A stretch of 28,996 nucleotides of DNA from an uncultured Bacilli bacterium (GCA_934179675.1 CAKPQS010000016.1:1-28996), one strand, 5' to 3'. Shown: positions 7,097 to 15,993, counted from the first letter of the stretch. Numbers and translations are program-made. The notes: generated from the letters alone by a model not told the origin.

Positions 7097-8105
7097 TTTT
7101 GATTATACATTACCAGAAGAATTAATCGCACAAGTACCATTACAAAAAAGAACAGAATCAAAATTAATGGTATTAAATAGAAAAAATGGTAATATAGAAC
7201 ATAAAAAATTTTATGATATAATTGATTATTTAGAAAAAGGCGATGTTTTAGTTATAAATGATACTAAAGTAATGCCTGCTAGATTGATGGGAATAAAAGA
7301 AGAAACTAATGCTCATATAGAAATATTAATGCTAAAAAATATTCAAAAAGATATATGGGAATGTTTAGTAAAACCGGCAAAGAGAGTAAAAGAAGGGACA
7401 ATAATAAATTTTGGTAATATATTAAAAGGAAAATGTATAGGTGTTTATGATGAAGGAATAAGACACATTGAATTTAGTTATGATGGTATATTTTATGAAA
7501 TACTTGATAAATTAGGAGAAATGCCACTTCCACCATATATTCATGAAAAATTAAAAGATAAAAATAGATATCAAACAGTTTATGCTAAAGAAATAGGAAG
7601 TGCAGCTGCACCAACAGCAGGATTACATTTTACAAAAGAATTATTGGAACATATAAAACAGAAAGGTGTAATTATAACAAATGTAACACTACATGTTGGT
7701 TTAGGTACGTTTAGACCTGTTAATGTTGAAGATGTTACAAAACACGAAATGCATAGTGAATTTTATCAAATGTCTAAAGAAACAGCTGATATATTAAATA
7801 AAGCTAAAAAAGAAAAAAGAAGAATAATAAGTGTTGGAACTACTAGTACAAGGACTTTAGAGACAGTTATGAATCTATATGGAGAATTTAAAGAATGTAG
7901 TGGTTGGACAAAAATATTTATTTATCCAGGTTTTGAATTTAAGGCCATAGATGGTTTAATAACTAATTTTCATTTACCAAAATCTACTCTTGTTATGTTA
8001 GTAAGTGCTTTTGCATCAAAGGAAATAATATTAAATGCATACAATATTGCTGTGAAAGAAAAATATCGATTCTTCTCCTTTGGTGATGCAATGTTTATAA
8101 GGTGA
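7083..8105 (+). CDS. queA: tRNA ribosyltransferase-isomerase (queuosine pathway)
   Basis: Transfers and isomerises the ribosyl group of S-adenosylmethionine onto preQ1 at the wobble base of tRNAs with GUN anticodons, giving epoxyqueuosine. The family pattern runs through the whole 340 residues: FDYTLPEELIAQVPL at the N-terminus, DVLVINDTKVMPARLMG, EMPLPPYIHE, YQTVYAKEIGSAAAPTAGLHF, VTLHVGLGTFRPV, and TNFHLPKSTLVMLVSAFA near the end. Full length. It overlaps dinB by 14 bases and miaA starts two bases after its stop, so the three genes are surely co-transcribed. Confidence 0.97.
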   Translation: MKTDDFDYTLPEELIAQVPLQKRTESKLMVLNRKNGNIEHKKFYDIIDYLEKGDVLVINDTKVMPARLMGIKEETNAHIEILMLKNIQKDIWECLVKPAKRVKEGTIINFGNILKGKCIGVYDEGIRHIEFSYDGIFYEILDKLGEMPLPPYIHEKLKDKNRYQTVYAKEIGSAAAPTAGLHFTKELLEHIKQKGVIITNVTLHVGLGTFRPVNVEDVTKHEMHSEFYQMSKETADILNKAKKEKRRIISVGTTSTRTLETVMNLYGEFKECSGWTKIFIYPGFEFKAIDGLITNFHLPKSTLVMLVSAFASKEIILNAYNIAVKEKYRFFSFGDAMFIR

Positions 8106-8107
8106 AT

Positions 8108-8995
8108 ATGGTAATAGTAATAACAGGTCCAACTGCTACTGGAAAAACAAAATTAAGCATTGAGTTAGCTAAAAAATTAAATGGCGAAATTATAAATTGT
8201 GATAGTACACAAATATTTAAAGAATTGGATATAGCAACTGCTAAAGTAACGAATGAAGAAATGGATGGTATTGTTCATCATTTGATAGATATTAAAAACA
8301 TGGATGAAAATTATACAGTATATGATTATCAAAAGGATGCAAGAAGAAAAATATCAGAAATATTAAATAAAAATAAAACACCTATTTTAGTAGGTGGTAC
8401 AGGTTTATATATTAAAGCTGCTTTATATGATTATAAGTTTGAAGAAGAAAAGATAATTACAAATTATGATAATTTAGAAACAGAAGAATTATATGATATG
8501 TTAATTAAAATTGATCCATGTAATACTATTCATCCTAATAACAGAAAAAGAATTATAAGAGCATTAAATTATTGTGTTTCTAATAATAAACCATTTAGTT
8601 CTAAAGAAAAAACAGACAAATTATTATATGATACATTATTTATTGGTTTAAGTACAGATAGAAGCGTTTTATATGATAAAATTAATAAAAGAGTTGATAA
8701 AATGGTAAAAAATGGCTTAATTGAAGAAGCCAAAAAGATATATGATTCGGGTATTAGATCTAAAGCTATTATGACACCAATAGGATATAAAGAATTATTT
8801 CCATATTTTGATAATAAAATGAGTTTAGATGATTGTTTGGATAAAATTAAACAAAAATCTAGAAATTATGCTAAAAGACAATATACATGGTTTAATCATC
8901 AAATGAAAATAAAATGGTTTGATGTTAACTATGATGATTTTGATAAAACAATTGAAGAAGTATATAATTATATAGAGAAAAATTATAATATTTAG
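8108..8995 (+). CDS. miaA: tRNA dimethylallyltransferase
   Basis: Adds the dimethylallyl group to A37 next to the anticodon of tRNAs reading UNN codons. The P-loop GPTATGKT is at residues 7-14. INCDSTQIFKELDIATAK carries the family aspartate, followed by HHLIDI, the PILVGGTGLYIKA strand-helix, and the C-terminal RQYTWFNHQ motif. I prefer ATG 8108, two bases after the queA stop and just downstream of AAGGTGA, over the GTG at 8102. The gene pairs with queA: both products modify the anticodon loop. At about 295 residues it is slightly short for the family. A terminator follows. Confidence 0.96.
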   Translation: MVIVITGPTATGKTKLSIELAKKLNGEIINCDSTQIFKELDIATAKVTNEEMDGIVHHLIDIKNMDENYTVYDYQKDARRKISEILNKNKTPILVGGTGLYIKAALYDYKFEEEKIITNYDNLETEELYDMLIKIDPCNTIHPNNRKRIIRALNYCVSNNKPFSSKEKTDKLLYDTLFIGLSTDRSVLYDKINKRVDKMVKNGLIEEAKKIYDSGIRSKAIMTPIGYKELFPYFDNKMSLDDCLDKIKQKSRNYAKRQYTWFNHQMKIKWFDVNYDDFDKTIEEVYNYIEKNYNI

Positions 8996-9000
8996 TCGTA

Positions 9001-9030
9001 AAAAGTTATATAAATTTATATAATTTTTTT
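9001..9030 (+). terminator. Terminator after miaA
   Basis: An 18-base perfect palindrome of A and T (9006-9023), flanked by AAAAG upstream and seven T residues downstream. The stem is weak for lack of G-C pairs, but the geometry is right. Confidence 0.55.
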
Positions 9031-9051
9031 ATATTCATAAAATTATTTATG

Positions 9052-9060
9052 TGATATAAT
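9052..9060 (+). promoter_or_regulatory. Extended -10 promoter of the methyltransferase remnant
   Basis: TGATATAAT at 9052-9060 lies 37 bases before the start codon. No strong -35 hexamer. The promoter and the ribosome binding site AAAGGAGG survive although the gene itself is cut short. Confidence 0.45.
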
Positions 9061-9097
9061 ATATACATATTTATAAAATTTAAAGGAGGTTTGAACA

Positions 9098-9214
9098 ATG
9101 AATATCATTGATTTATTTGCGGGCTGCGGTGGTTTAAGTTTAGGTTTTGAAATGGAAAATTTTAATATTCCATTAGCAATAGAAAAAGACGAATGGGCAG
9201 CAGAAACCATCTAA
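9098..9214 (+). pseudogene. Remnant of a C5 cytosine DNA methyltransferase
   Basis: An ATG with a strong AAAGGAGG upstream opens 38 codons that are plainly the start of a Dcm-type methyltransferase: IIDLFAGCGGLSLGF is the S-adenosylmethionine-binding motif I, and the IEKDEWAAETI stretch matches motif II with its acidic ribose-binding residue. The frame then meets TAA at 9212-9214, where a normal family member has 300 or more further residues, including the catalytic Pro-Cys motif IV. From about 9205 the sequence belongs to the opposing endonuclease gene. This looks like a deletion that joined the 5' end of the methyltransferase to the interior of its partner. It cannot be an active enzyme. 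Confidence 0.9.
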
Positions 9215-9841
9215 ATTTTTATCATATCTAGCAGATATTATTTTATCATTTCCAACCTGATTTGTTTCCATTAATACATAAGTTTTTACATTTGGTGTAG
9301 CGCTTTTTAAAAGTTTGCTAGAAAATTGAACTTCACCAAACATTGTCGCATCTAAATAAGTTTTGACTTCAACAGCAACGATTGGCAAAATAATTTCAAA
9401 TTTTGTATTTTCAATTTTAATAACAACTTTCTTTCCAATACAAAAATCAACATCTTTTTTAATAATATTAACTTTAAGATCATTTCCAATCTTTATTCCT
9501 GCAAAAATACCTTTATTATATATTCCAAGTTTTCCACTTTTTATGTATTCATTATCTTGAAATAAATATGTACTTAATTCTTCTAAAAATGAAGAACGAA
9601 ATTTAGATTGGGATGTTATATTATTTTTTTTAATAAATGAATCTAATTTTTTATAATAATTATTAATAAGTTCTGTAGCCTCTTTAAAAATATTTTCATC
9701 AGAATTAGAAAAATCAAAATTTAATAATTTCATTTTTGTATTAAGATAAACATCTTCATAAAATTGTCTTATTTTTTCTCCTTTGCCATTATAATTGATA
9801 GCAATTTTATTTTTTAAATTATTTTCGTGAATGTATAGCAT
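9173..9841 (-). CDS. Bpu10I-like type II restriction endonuclease, C-terminally truncated
   Basis: This 222-residue protein resembles the Bpu10I family of type II endonucleases. A helical N-terminal half (EATELINNYYKKLDSFI, FRSSFLEELSTYLF) precedes a PD-(D/E)xK-like core: the acid in KKDVDFCIG and the E-x-K of PIVAVEVKTYLDATMFGE. Its last ten residues (FCCPFVFFYC) are translated from the antisense of the methyltransferase stub, so the true C-terminus, probably some tens of residues, is missing. Start: ATG with AAGG eight bases upstream. Without an intact methyltransferase here, an active nuclease would be toxic unless another methylase protects the genome. It is most likely inactive. The fold assignment is from memory of the family. 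Confidence 0.75.
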   Translation of the reverse strand: MLYIHENNLKNKIAINYNGKGEKIRQFYEDVYLNTKMKLLNFDFSNSDENIFKEATELINNYYKKLDSFIKKNNITSQSKFRSSFLEELSTYLFQDNEYIKSGKLGIYNKGIFAGIKIGNDLKVNIIKKDVDFCIGKKVVIKIENTKFEIILPIVAVEVKTYLDATMFGEVQFSSKLLKSATPNVKTYVLMETNQVGNDKIISARYDKNLDGFCCPFVFFYC

Positions 9842-9874
9842 ATATAAACCTTCATAGAAATTATATCATGAAGT

Positions 9875-9905
9875 AAAAAAAAGAACCATTATTTAATAGT
9901 TACTT
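9875..9905 (-). terminator. Terminator of rnjA (minus strand)
   Basis: Read on the minus strand, AACTATTA pairs with TAATGGTT (9901-9894 with 9891-9884, one G-T pair), followed by a run of T residues. The loop is tight, so the innermost pairs probably open. Confidence 0.55.
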
Positions 9906-11547
9906 TTTCTTCTATTTCAGTAATAATAGGTAATATAATAGGATTTCTACCTGTTTCTGATTTTATATAATTAGATAAATTAGTTATGATATCAGCTTTG
10001 ATATCATTTTTATTTTTCTTAATTGATCTTAAAACAATACTAGAACAAATATTTTCTAAATGCTTTAAAATATCTTCACTTTCATTAACAGTAACAAATC
10101 CTCTAGTGGTAATATTTGGTTTTGCAAGTAATTTATTATTAGAAATAGTCGCACATGCAATAACAATACCATCATTACTCATAGATCTTCTATCTCTCAT
10201 AACGGAATTAGAAACATCACCTAAACGATTACCATCAACATAAATATCATTAGCAGTAACACTACCATCTCTTTTAACGACACCTTTATATATTGATAAA
10301 ACATCACCATTATTTAAAACAAATGTATTTTCTTCTGGAATACCACAATCTTGAGCAATTTCAGCATGTCTTTTTAACATTCTATATTCACCATGCACTG
10401 GCATAAAATATTTTGGTTTAATTAATCTAATCATTAGTTTTAATTCTTCTTCACTACCATGACCACTTGTATGAATATCATTTAATGAAGTGTTAGTATA
10501 TACATTAACACCTTTTAAATATAATTTATTAATTGTTCTAGATATACTTAAAGCATTACCAGGAATAGTAGAAGATGAAAAAATAACAGTATCACCTTCT
10601 TGAATTTTAATTTGTTTATGACTTCCATCAGCAATTCTCGTTAAAGCAGCTAAAGGTTCACCCTGCGAACCAGTACATAATAAACAAACCTTATTATTTG
10701 GTAATTTATTAGCTTCTTCAGGTGTAATAAAAATATCTTTATGTTTTATATAGCCACCTTCAATAGAAATTTCGATATTGTTTTCCATACTTCTACCAAA
10801 AATTGCAATTTTTCTTCCTCTTTTATAGCAAGTATCAACAATATGTTTTAATCTATAAATATTAGATGCAAATGTTGCAATTATAATTCTACTATCTGTA
10901 GAATCAAAAATATCATTTAAAGCATCATCAACTTTTGATTCTGATTTACTCATACCAGGATTTAAAGCATTAGTACTATCACTTAACAATAAAGTAACAC
11001 CTTTATGACCAATACTTGCCATTTTATGAAGATTAGCAACTGGACCAATAGGCGTTAAATCAAATTTAAAGTCACCTGTTGCAACAATAGTTCCGTTAGG
11101 TGAATGAATACAAACACCATGAGAATCAGGAATAGAATGTGTAGTAATAAAAAATTCTACATTAAAATGTTTTGTTTTAACTACCGTTTTTTCTGTATAA
11201 ACAATTAAATTTTTATATGGTATATTTTTTTCAGCAATCTTTTTTCTAATTAATCCTGCCGCTTGATTTGGAGCATAAATATAAGGAACATTAACTGTTT
11301 GTAATAATGAAACTATTCCACCAATATGATCTTCATGACCATGAGTTATAAATAAAGCTTTAATTTTTGTTTCATTTTGTTTCAAAAAAGTGTAATCAGG
11401 AATAACATAATCAACACCCTTAATATCACTTTCAGGAAATATAACACCAGCATCAACTATGACTATTTCATCATCATGCCATACAACATACATGTTTTTC
11501 CCAACTTCACATAATCCACCTAGTGCGAATACTTTGGTATCTTTCAT
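9889..11547 (-). CDS. rnjA: Ribonuclease J
   Basis: Metallo-beta-lactamase/beta-CASP ribonuclease with 5'-3' exonuclease and endonuclease activity, central to mRNA decay and rRNA maturation in Bacillota. The zinc motif H69-G-H-E-D-H74 is in FITHGHEDHIGG. VATGDFKFD and the beta-CASP region with IIATFASNIYRLK follow, then TGSQGEPLAAL, IHTSGHGSEEELKLMI and PVHGEYRML. At 552 residues it matches RNase J1. AAGGAGG lies just upstream of the ATG. It is a single-gene unit with its own promoter, divergent from ftsY. A J2 paralogue is possible, but the full set of catalytic motifs favours J1. Confidence 0.95.
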   Translation of the reverse strand: MKDTKVFALGGLCEVGKNMYVVWHDDEIVIVDAGVIFPESDIKGVDYVIPDYTFLKQNETKIKALFITHGHEDHIGGIVSLLQTVNVPYIYAPNQAAGLIRKKIAEKNIPYKNLIVYTEKTVVKTKHFNVEFFITTHSIPDSHGVCIHSPNGTIVATGDFKFDLTPIGPVANLHKMASIGHKGVTLLLSDSTNALNPGMSKSESKVDDALNDIFDSTDSRIIIATFASNIYRLKHIVDTCYKRGRKIAIFGRSMENNIEISIEGGYIKHKDIFITPEEANKLPNNKVCLLCTGSQGEPLAALTRIADGSHKQIKIQEGDTVIFSSSTIPGNALSISRTINKLYLKGVNVYTNTSLNDIHTSGHGSEEELKLMIRLIKPKYFMPVHGEYRMLKRHAEIAQDCGIPEENTFVLNNGDVLSIYKGVVKRDGSVTANDIYVDGNRLGDVSNSVMRDRRSMSNDGIVIACATISNNKLLAKPNITTRGFVTVNESEDILKHLENICSSIVLRSIKKNKNDIKADIITNLSNYIKSETGRNPIILPIITEIEEKVTIK

Positions 11548-11583
11548 AAATTTCCTCCTTTCTTTAAAAATTTTGACTTTATA

Positions 11584-11612
11584 ATTATATACTTTTTTTT
11601 ATACTTTTGCAA
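11584..11612 (-). promoter_or_regulatory. rnjA promoter
   Basis: On the minus strand: TTGCAA (11612-11607), 17-base spacer, perfect TATAAT (11589-11584). The leader is about 30 bases and carries the AAGGAGG ribosome binding site. Confidence 0.75.
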
Positions 11613-11666
11613 GTTTATATGGTATTTACTTTAGAAATAGGTTATAATTATTATAGAGGTGTAAAC

Positions 11667-12641
11667 ATGGGAATATTCGACAAATTTAAAAAAATATTTA
11701 ATAAACCTGATGTAAATGAATATGATAAGGCTTTAGAAAAAACAAGAAGTAATTTTACATCAAAATTAGGTAACTTATCAAAAAAATATAAAGAATTAAC
11801 AAATGAATACTTTGATGATTTAGAAGAAATACTAATTATGGCTGATATAGGTGTTGATACAGTTATGAAATTAGTTGATAAATTAAAGAAAAGAGTAAAA
11901 GAAGAAAAAATAACAAGTCCTGAAGAATTAAAAGAAATTATAGTAGATGAAATGTTTATTATTTATGTTGATGGTGATATATTAACAAATAAAATAAATA
12001 TAAATAAAGAAGGACCAACTGTTTTACTATTTGTTGGTGTAAACGGAGTAGGAAAAACAACAACAATTGGCAAAATAGCATATCAATTAGTTCAAAAAAA
12101 CCAAAAAGTTTTATTAATTGCCGGAGATACTTTCAGAGCTGGCGCCGTTGAACAAATTCAAGAATGGGGAAGAAAATCAGGTGCTGATGTATATTTTAAA
12201 GAAGGTGCTGATCCTGCAAGTGTAGTTTATGATGGTTTAATGAAAGGAAAAGATTATGATGTAATCTTAATAGATACAGCAGGAAGATTGCAAAATAAAA
12301 TCAATTTAATGAATGAACTTGCTAAAATAAATAAAGTAATTAAACAAATTATACCATCTGCACCCCATGAAACTTTATTAGTATTAGATGCTACAACTGG
12401 TCAAAATGGTATATCGCAAGCTAAAAATTTCAAAGAAATAACAGATATAACAGGTATTGTTTTAACTAAACTAGATGGAAGTGCTAAAGGAGGAATAGTT
12501 TTAGCAATTAAAGATGAAGTTAAAATACCAGTTAAATATATAGGATTAGGTGAAGGATACAATGATTTAAAATCATTTGATATTGAAGCATATATATATG
12601 GGTTATTTAAAGATTTAGGTGATAAATATGATGAAAAGTAA
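11667..12641 (+). CDS. ftsY: FtsY, signal recognition particle receptor GTPase
   Basis: Docks the SRP-ribosome complex at the membrane. The N domain (about 1-105) contains EEILIMADIGVDTVM. The G domain has the P-loop GVNGVGKTTTIGK, then GDTFRAGAVEQ, DTAGRLQNK, TKLDGSAKGG and the closing GLGEGYNDLKSFD. The protein has 324 residues and lacks the long acidic A domain of E. coli FtsY, as is usual in Bacilli. The true start is ATG 11667 with GAGGTG six bases upstream; an in-frame opening from 11607 runs through leader sequence. The gene leads a tight run with the small membrane protein and the ylxM-like gene. Confidence 0.97.
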   Translation: MGIFDKFKKIFNKPDVNEYDKALEKTRSNFTSKLGNLSKKYKELTNEYFDDLEEILIMADIGVDTVMKLVDKLKKRVKEEKITSPEELKEIIVDEMFIIYVDGDILTNKININKEGPTVLLFVGVNGVGKTTTIGKIAYQLVQKNQKVLLIAGDTFRAGAVEQIQEWGRKSGADVYFKEGADPASVVYDGLMKGKDYDVILIDTAGRLQNKINLMNELAKINKVIKQIIPSAPHETLLVLDATTGQNGISQAKNFKEITDITGIVLTKLDGSAKGGIVLAIKDEVKIPVKYIGLGEGYNDLKSFDIEAYIYGLFKDLGDKYDEK

Positions 12642-12927
12642 TACAGATAGTATTAAAGTAACAAAAAAAATAAGAGATTATAAAATGAAAGATTGGCTAT
12701 TTTTATTACAAATAGTAATGCTTGTAATTACAATTGCACTCTTTATTTATACATATTTATTTATACATAAATATTATTTTTTATCTGATTTTTCTGTAAG
12801 TTTATTATTATTAATATTTGGCTTTAATAATTATAAAATATATAAAAGAAAAAATTTTACAATAATTTATATATTATTTAGTATATTTTTCATAATATCA
12901 GGATTATGGGGGATATTTAATGGATAA
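12628..12927 (+). CDS. Small membrane protein between ftsY and ylxM
   Basis: A protein of about 100 residues with three hydrophobic segments (about 25-45, 50-65 and 75-95), separated by short basic loops (YKIYKRKN). No family recognised. It overlaps the end of ftsY by 14 bases and the next gene by 8, so translation is coupled on both sides. AGGTGA at 12617-12622 supports ATG 12628; ATG 12631 is an equal alternative. Its place inside the SRP cluster might suggest a link to membrane targeting, but nothing in the sequence shows it. Confidence 0.75.
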   Translation: MMKSNTDSIKVTKKIRDYKMKDWLFLLQIVMLVITIALFIYTYLFIHKYYFLSDFSVSLLLLIFGFNNYKIYKRKNFTIIYILFSIFFIISGLWGIFNG

Positions 12928-13210
12928 TATTTTAAAATATAATAAATTATTTGATTATTATGGTTCATTATTAACCGAAAAAGAACAAATATATTTTAAA
13001 GAATATTATTTTGAAAATCTATCATTAAGTGAAATAGCACTAAATTATAATGTAAGTAGAACAGCTATTCATAAGTTGATAAAATCATGTGAAATAAAAT
13101 TAGAAGAATATGAAAGTAAACTTGGAATAATTAAAAGAGATGAAAAAATTAAAAAATATTTAAAAGAAATAAAAGATGAAAGGGTTTCTAAAATATTAGA
13201 AATAATGTGA
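12920..13210 (+). CDS. ylxM: YlxM-like (UPF0122) helix-turn-helix protein
   Basis: A 96-residue protein resembling sigma-factor region 4. YFKEYYFENLSLSEIALNYNVSRTAIHKLIKSCEIKLEEYE (about 26-66) is the helix-turn-helix, preceded by LLTEKEQIYF. In Bacillus and many Bacillota this gene sits directly between ftsY and ffh and its product has been linked to the SRP pathway. Here ftsY is upstream, but ffh lies 6.3 kb further on, beyond four inserted genes. The gene overlaps the small membrane protein by 8 bases. Confidence 0.9.
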   Translation: MDNILKYNKLFDYYGSLLTEKEQIYFKEYYFENLSLSEIALNYNVSRTAIHKLIKSCEIKLEEYESKLGIIKRDEKIKKYLKEIKDERVSKILEIM

Positions 13211-13213
13211 TTT

Positions 13214-14971
13214 ATGTTTGGAAAAATATTATATATTGGCGATAATATTGCTCGTGTTTCTTTAGTAGAAGGATCTGTTGTCAGCGATATAATGAATTTA
13301 CATGTTATTTTTGAAGATGAAAAAAAACAAATATTAGGCGAAGTAGATGATATAAGCGATAAAGAAATTAAAATATCATTTTTAGGAGAAATAGTTAATG
13401 GTAAATTTATAGGTGGTGTAATTAGAAAACCTAGTTTAACAAGTAAAATAAGACCAATTGATCCTAGTGAAATGCGTATGATTGTTGGTGAATCAGGGAA
13501 TGATACAATGCTTCTTGGATATTCACCACTTTATGATAATTGTCCTGTAAGAGTAAAATATAATGACTTATTTAGTAACCACATGGCTATATTTGGTAAT
13601 ACAGGCTCTGGTAAATCGTGTGGAGTTGCAAGATTATTACAAAATGTTTTTAACAATAAAGAATATTTACCATTTAGATCAAATATATTTTTGTTTGATG
13701 CTTATGGCGAATATCATAATGCATTTAGAGATATGAATAAGTATAATGTTAATCTAAATTTTAAATATTATACAACTAATTTACATGATACAGAAGGAGA
13801 AATATTACATATTCCATTATGGCTTTTAGATGTTGATGATATGGCTATATTATTAGGTGCAAGTAACCATGGTCAAATTACTATTCTTGAAAGAGCATTA
13901 AAATTAGTCGCGATTTTTGCTGAAAATGGTGAAGATGCCCATAAATATAAAAATCATTTGATTGCCAAAGCTATTATGACAATTTTATATACAAATCAAA
14001 CATCTGCTTCTAAAAGAAATGATATATTTAGTATTATCCAAACTTGTTCAACACCAGAATTTAATTTAGAATCAATTATTCAAGGTATTGGATATCAAAG
14101 AAGATTTAGGGAATGCTTTATTATTGATACAGCTGGCAACTTTTGCGAAAGTGTCTTAATTACACAATATATTCAAGGATTTATTGATGAAGAATTAGAA
14201 AAATATGAAGCAACTAAAATGGGCTATTATACACTAGAAGATTTTGAACAGGCCCTATCATTTACATTGATAAGTGAAGGATTTTTAAGAAATGAGCAAA
14301 CTTATGGTGATGCTGTTACATTAAAAGTAAAATTACATGCTTTAGTAATAGGGGAAAATTCTAATTATTTTAAGGTTCCAACTTATATTACAAGAGAAAA
14401 ATATATTGCTTCATTAATATCTAATGATAATAAAAAAGTTCAAATTATTAATTTTAATTTGGAGGAAGTAGATGATCATTTTGCTAAAGCAGTAACTAAA
14501 ATATTTACAAAAATGTTATTTAATTTTGCAAAATCATTAAAGTCAAGAGCATCTATACCATTTCATATTTTTTTGGAAGAAGCACATAGATATGTTAAAA
14601 ATGATGAAGATTCATATTTAATTGGCTACAATATATTTGAACGTGTTGCTAAAGAAGGAAGAAAGTATGGTGTAATGCTAAATTTAATTTCTCAAAGACC
14701 AGTTGAATTATCAGAAACAGTTATTTCGCAATGTAGTAATTTTATGATATTTAAAATGAACCATCCAAGAGATTTGGAATATATTAAAATGATGCTTCCA
14801 AATATTAATAATGAAATAGTAGAAAAACAAAAATCATTACAACCTGGTACATGTGTTGCTTTTGGTAAAGCTTTTAAAATACCAATGATTGTTAAAATGC
14901 AAATGCCTGATCCAGCACCATATAGTTCTAGTTGTGATATTTATGAAACATGGAAGGCAAATAGGGGATAA
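13214..14971 (+). CDS. HerA-type ATPase (DUF87 family)
   Basis: A 585-residue protein of the HerA/FtsK superfamily: an N-terminal barrel-like HAS domain (about 1-110), Walker A GNTGSGKS at 128-135, NIFLFDAYGEYHNAF after it, a helical insertion (about 200-350), Walker B in FHIFLEEAHRY near 455, and GVMLNLISQRPVELS with the sensor Gln/Arg near 490. Relatives form hexameric rings that translocate DNA, often with the nuclease NurA or in defence systems. No NurA, Sir2 or other nuclease gene is adjacent here. It starts 3 bases after the ylxM stop, so it is probably co-transcribed with ftsY. The ATPase call is firm; the partner and role are open. Confidence 0.9.
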   Translation: MFGKILYIGDNIARVSLVEGSVVSDIMNLHVIFEDEKKQILGEVDDISDKEIKISFLGEIVNGKFIGGVIRKPSLTSKIRPIDPSEMRMIVGESGNDTMLLGYSPLYDNCPVRVKYNDLFSNHMAIFGNTGSGKSCGVARLLQNVFNNKEYLPFRSNIFLFDAYGEYHNAFRDMNKYNVNLNFKYYTTNLHDTEGEILHIPLWLLDVDDMAILLGASNHGQITILERALKLVAIFAENGEDAHKYKNHLIAKAIMTILYTNQTSASKRNDIFSIIQTCSTPEFNLESIIQGIGYQRRFRECFIIDTAGNFCESVLITQYIQGFIDEELEKYEATKMGYYTLEDFEQALSFTLISEGFLRNEQTYGDAVTLKVKLHALVIGENSNYFKVPTYITREKYIASLISNDNKKVQIINFNLEEVDDHFAKAVTKIFTKMLFNFAKSLKSRASIPFHIFLEEAHRYVKNDEDSYLIGYNIFERVAKEGRKYGVMLNLISQRPVELSETVISQCSNFMIFKMNHPRDLEYIKMMLPNINNEIVEKQKSLQPGTCVAFGKAFKIPMIVKMQMPDPAPYSSSCDIYETWKANRG

Positions 14972-14990
14972 CGATAAGTTATTCTCTTTT
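14964..14990 (+). terminator. Terminator after the HerA-type ATPase gene
   Basis: GGGGATAAC (14964-14972) pairs with GTTATTCTC (14978-14986, two G-T pairs) around a 5-nt loop, then TTTT. The stop codon lies inside the stem. Confidence 0.6.
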
Positions 14991-15006
14991 ATTATTGAAT
15001 AATTTA

Positions 15007-15015
15007 TGCTATAAT
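15007..15015 (+). promoter_or_regulatory. Extended -10 promoter of the PlsC-like gene
   Basis: TGCTATAAT at 15007-15015, 22 bases before the start codon, right after a terminator. The -35 position has only a weak TTTATT. Confidence 0.5.
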
Positions 15016-15036
15016 TATGATGTAGGGGGTAATTTT

Positions 15037-15993
15037 ATGCAAGAATTTAAAAAATTAAATTTATTTGAAAAAAGAAAAATGACTATTGAGGAACTTGTGA
15101 AATATTATGCTGAATATAGAATCTATTGCTATAATAAACACGACAAATTAAAAGGAATTGAATTGAGAAAAAAAATTCATTTTCTAATTAATATAATTTT
15201 AGAGATTGACAAAGTAATTTCTAGAGAAAAAAATATATTAATTGGAAATGAAAATAAAGCATTAAAAGATATACCAAAAATATTTGCTTGTACACATATT
15301 GGTGGAAATGATATTCAAAGAACATTTGAGGTGATTAAGGAACCAGCATACTTAATGCTTGGAGACCCAGGTATTTTATATAAGAAATTAATATATCAGG
15401 GATTAAAATTAAATGGTGTTATTCCATTAGAAACCAAAAACAGATTAGATAGAAAAGTTGCATATAATAGGTCAATCGAATTACTTGAAAATGGAGGTAA
15501 TTTATTAATTTATCCAGAAGGTGCTTGGAATGTTTCGCCTAATGAGATAGTTATGAAAACTTTTGTTGGAACAGTTAGAATGGCTAAAGAAACAGGTGCT
15601 CAAATAGTGCCAATAGCAGTTGAACAGTATGGGAAAGATTTTTATTTTAATATTGGTGAAAATTATGGAATTGCAAGTAATTCAAATAAGGATGAAAAAG
15701 AACTAAATAATGAATTGCGTGATAAACTCGCAACACTTAAATGGCAAATTATGGAAACACAAAAAACAGTTAAAAGAGAAGATATACCAGATGATTATAT
15801 ACATAAATTTCAATCTGATATAGTTGAAAAATGTAATTATGGGTATGGTTTCTCTTTAGAAGATGCCTTGAATGAAAAATTTCACGATAAGACTGTTATA
15901 TCAGAGGATGAAGTATTTAACTTTTTAAATAATTTAAATATTAATAAAAATAATGCATTCTTGTTAAGAACCAAAAGAAAAATATTAAAATAA
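15037..15993 (+). CDS. PlsC-like acyltransferase
   Basis: A 318-residue protein with the glycerolipid acyltransferase signature: H87-x4-D92 in CTHIGGNDIQR (here the histidine is followed by IGGN), then the second block LIYPEGAWN near residue 160 and GTVRMAKETGAQIVPIAVEQYG, which match the substrate- and active-site motifs of 1-acylglycerol-3-phosphate acyltransferases. An extra N-terminal segment of about 65 residues with a hydrophobic stretch (FLINIILEI) may attach it to the membrane. The start at 15037 is set by AGGGGG at 15024-15029; an in-frame ATG at 14995 lies upstream of the promoter -10 and is rejected. The acyl acceptor is not evident from sequence. It is followed by the sensor gene and probably shares its transcript. 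Confidence 0.85.
   Translation: MQEFKKLNLFEKRKMTIEELVKYYAEYRIYCYNKHDKLKGIELRKKIHFLINIILEIDKVISREKNILIGNENKALKDIPKIFACTHIGGNDIQRTFEVIKEPAYLMLGDPGILYKKLIYQGLKLNGVIPLETKNRLDRKVAYNRSIELLENGGNLLIYPEGAWNVSPNEIVMKTFVGTVRMAKETGAQIVPIAVEQYGKDFYFNIGENYGIASNSNKDEKELNNELRDKLATLKWQIMETQKTVKREDIPDDYIHKFQSDIVEKCNYGYGFSLEDALNEKFHDKTVISEDEVFNFLNNLNINKNNAFLLRTKRKILK

Noticed and set aside
9098..9841. Working restriction-modification system
   Set aside because: The methyltransferase stops after motif II, and the endonuclease C-terminus is replaced by antisense sequence.
11607..11666. Longer FtsY start at 11607
   Set aside because: The extra 20 residues do not resemble FtsY, the stretch overlaps the rnjA promoter region, and GAGGTG precedes ATG 11667.
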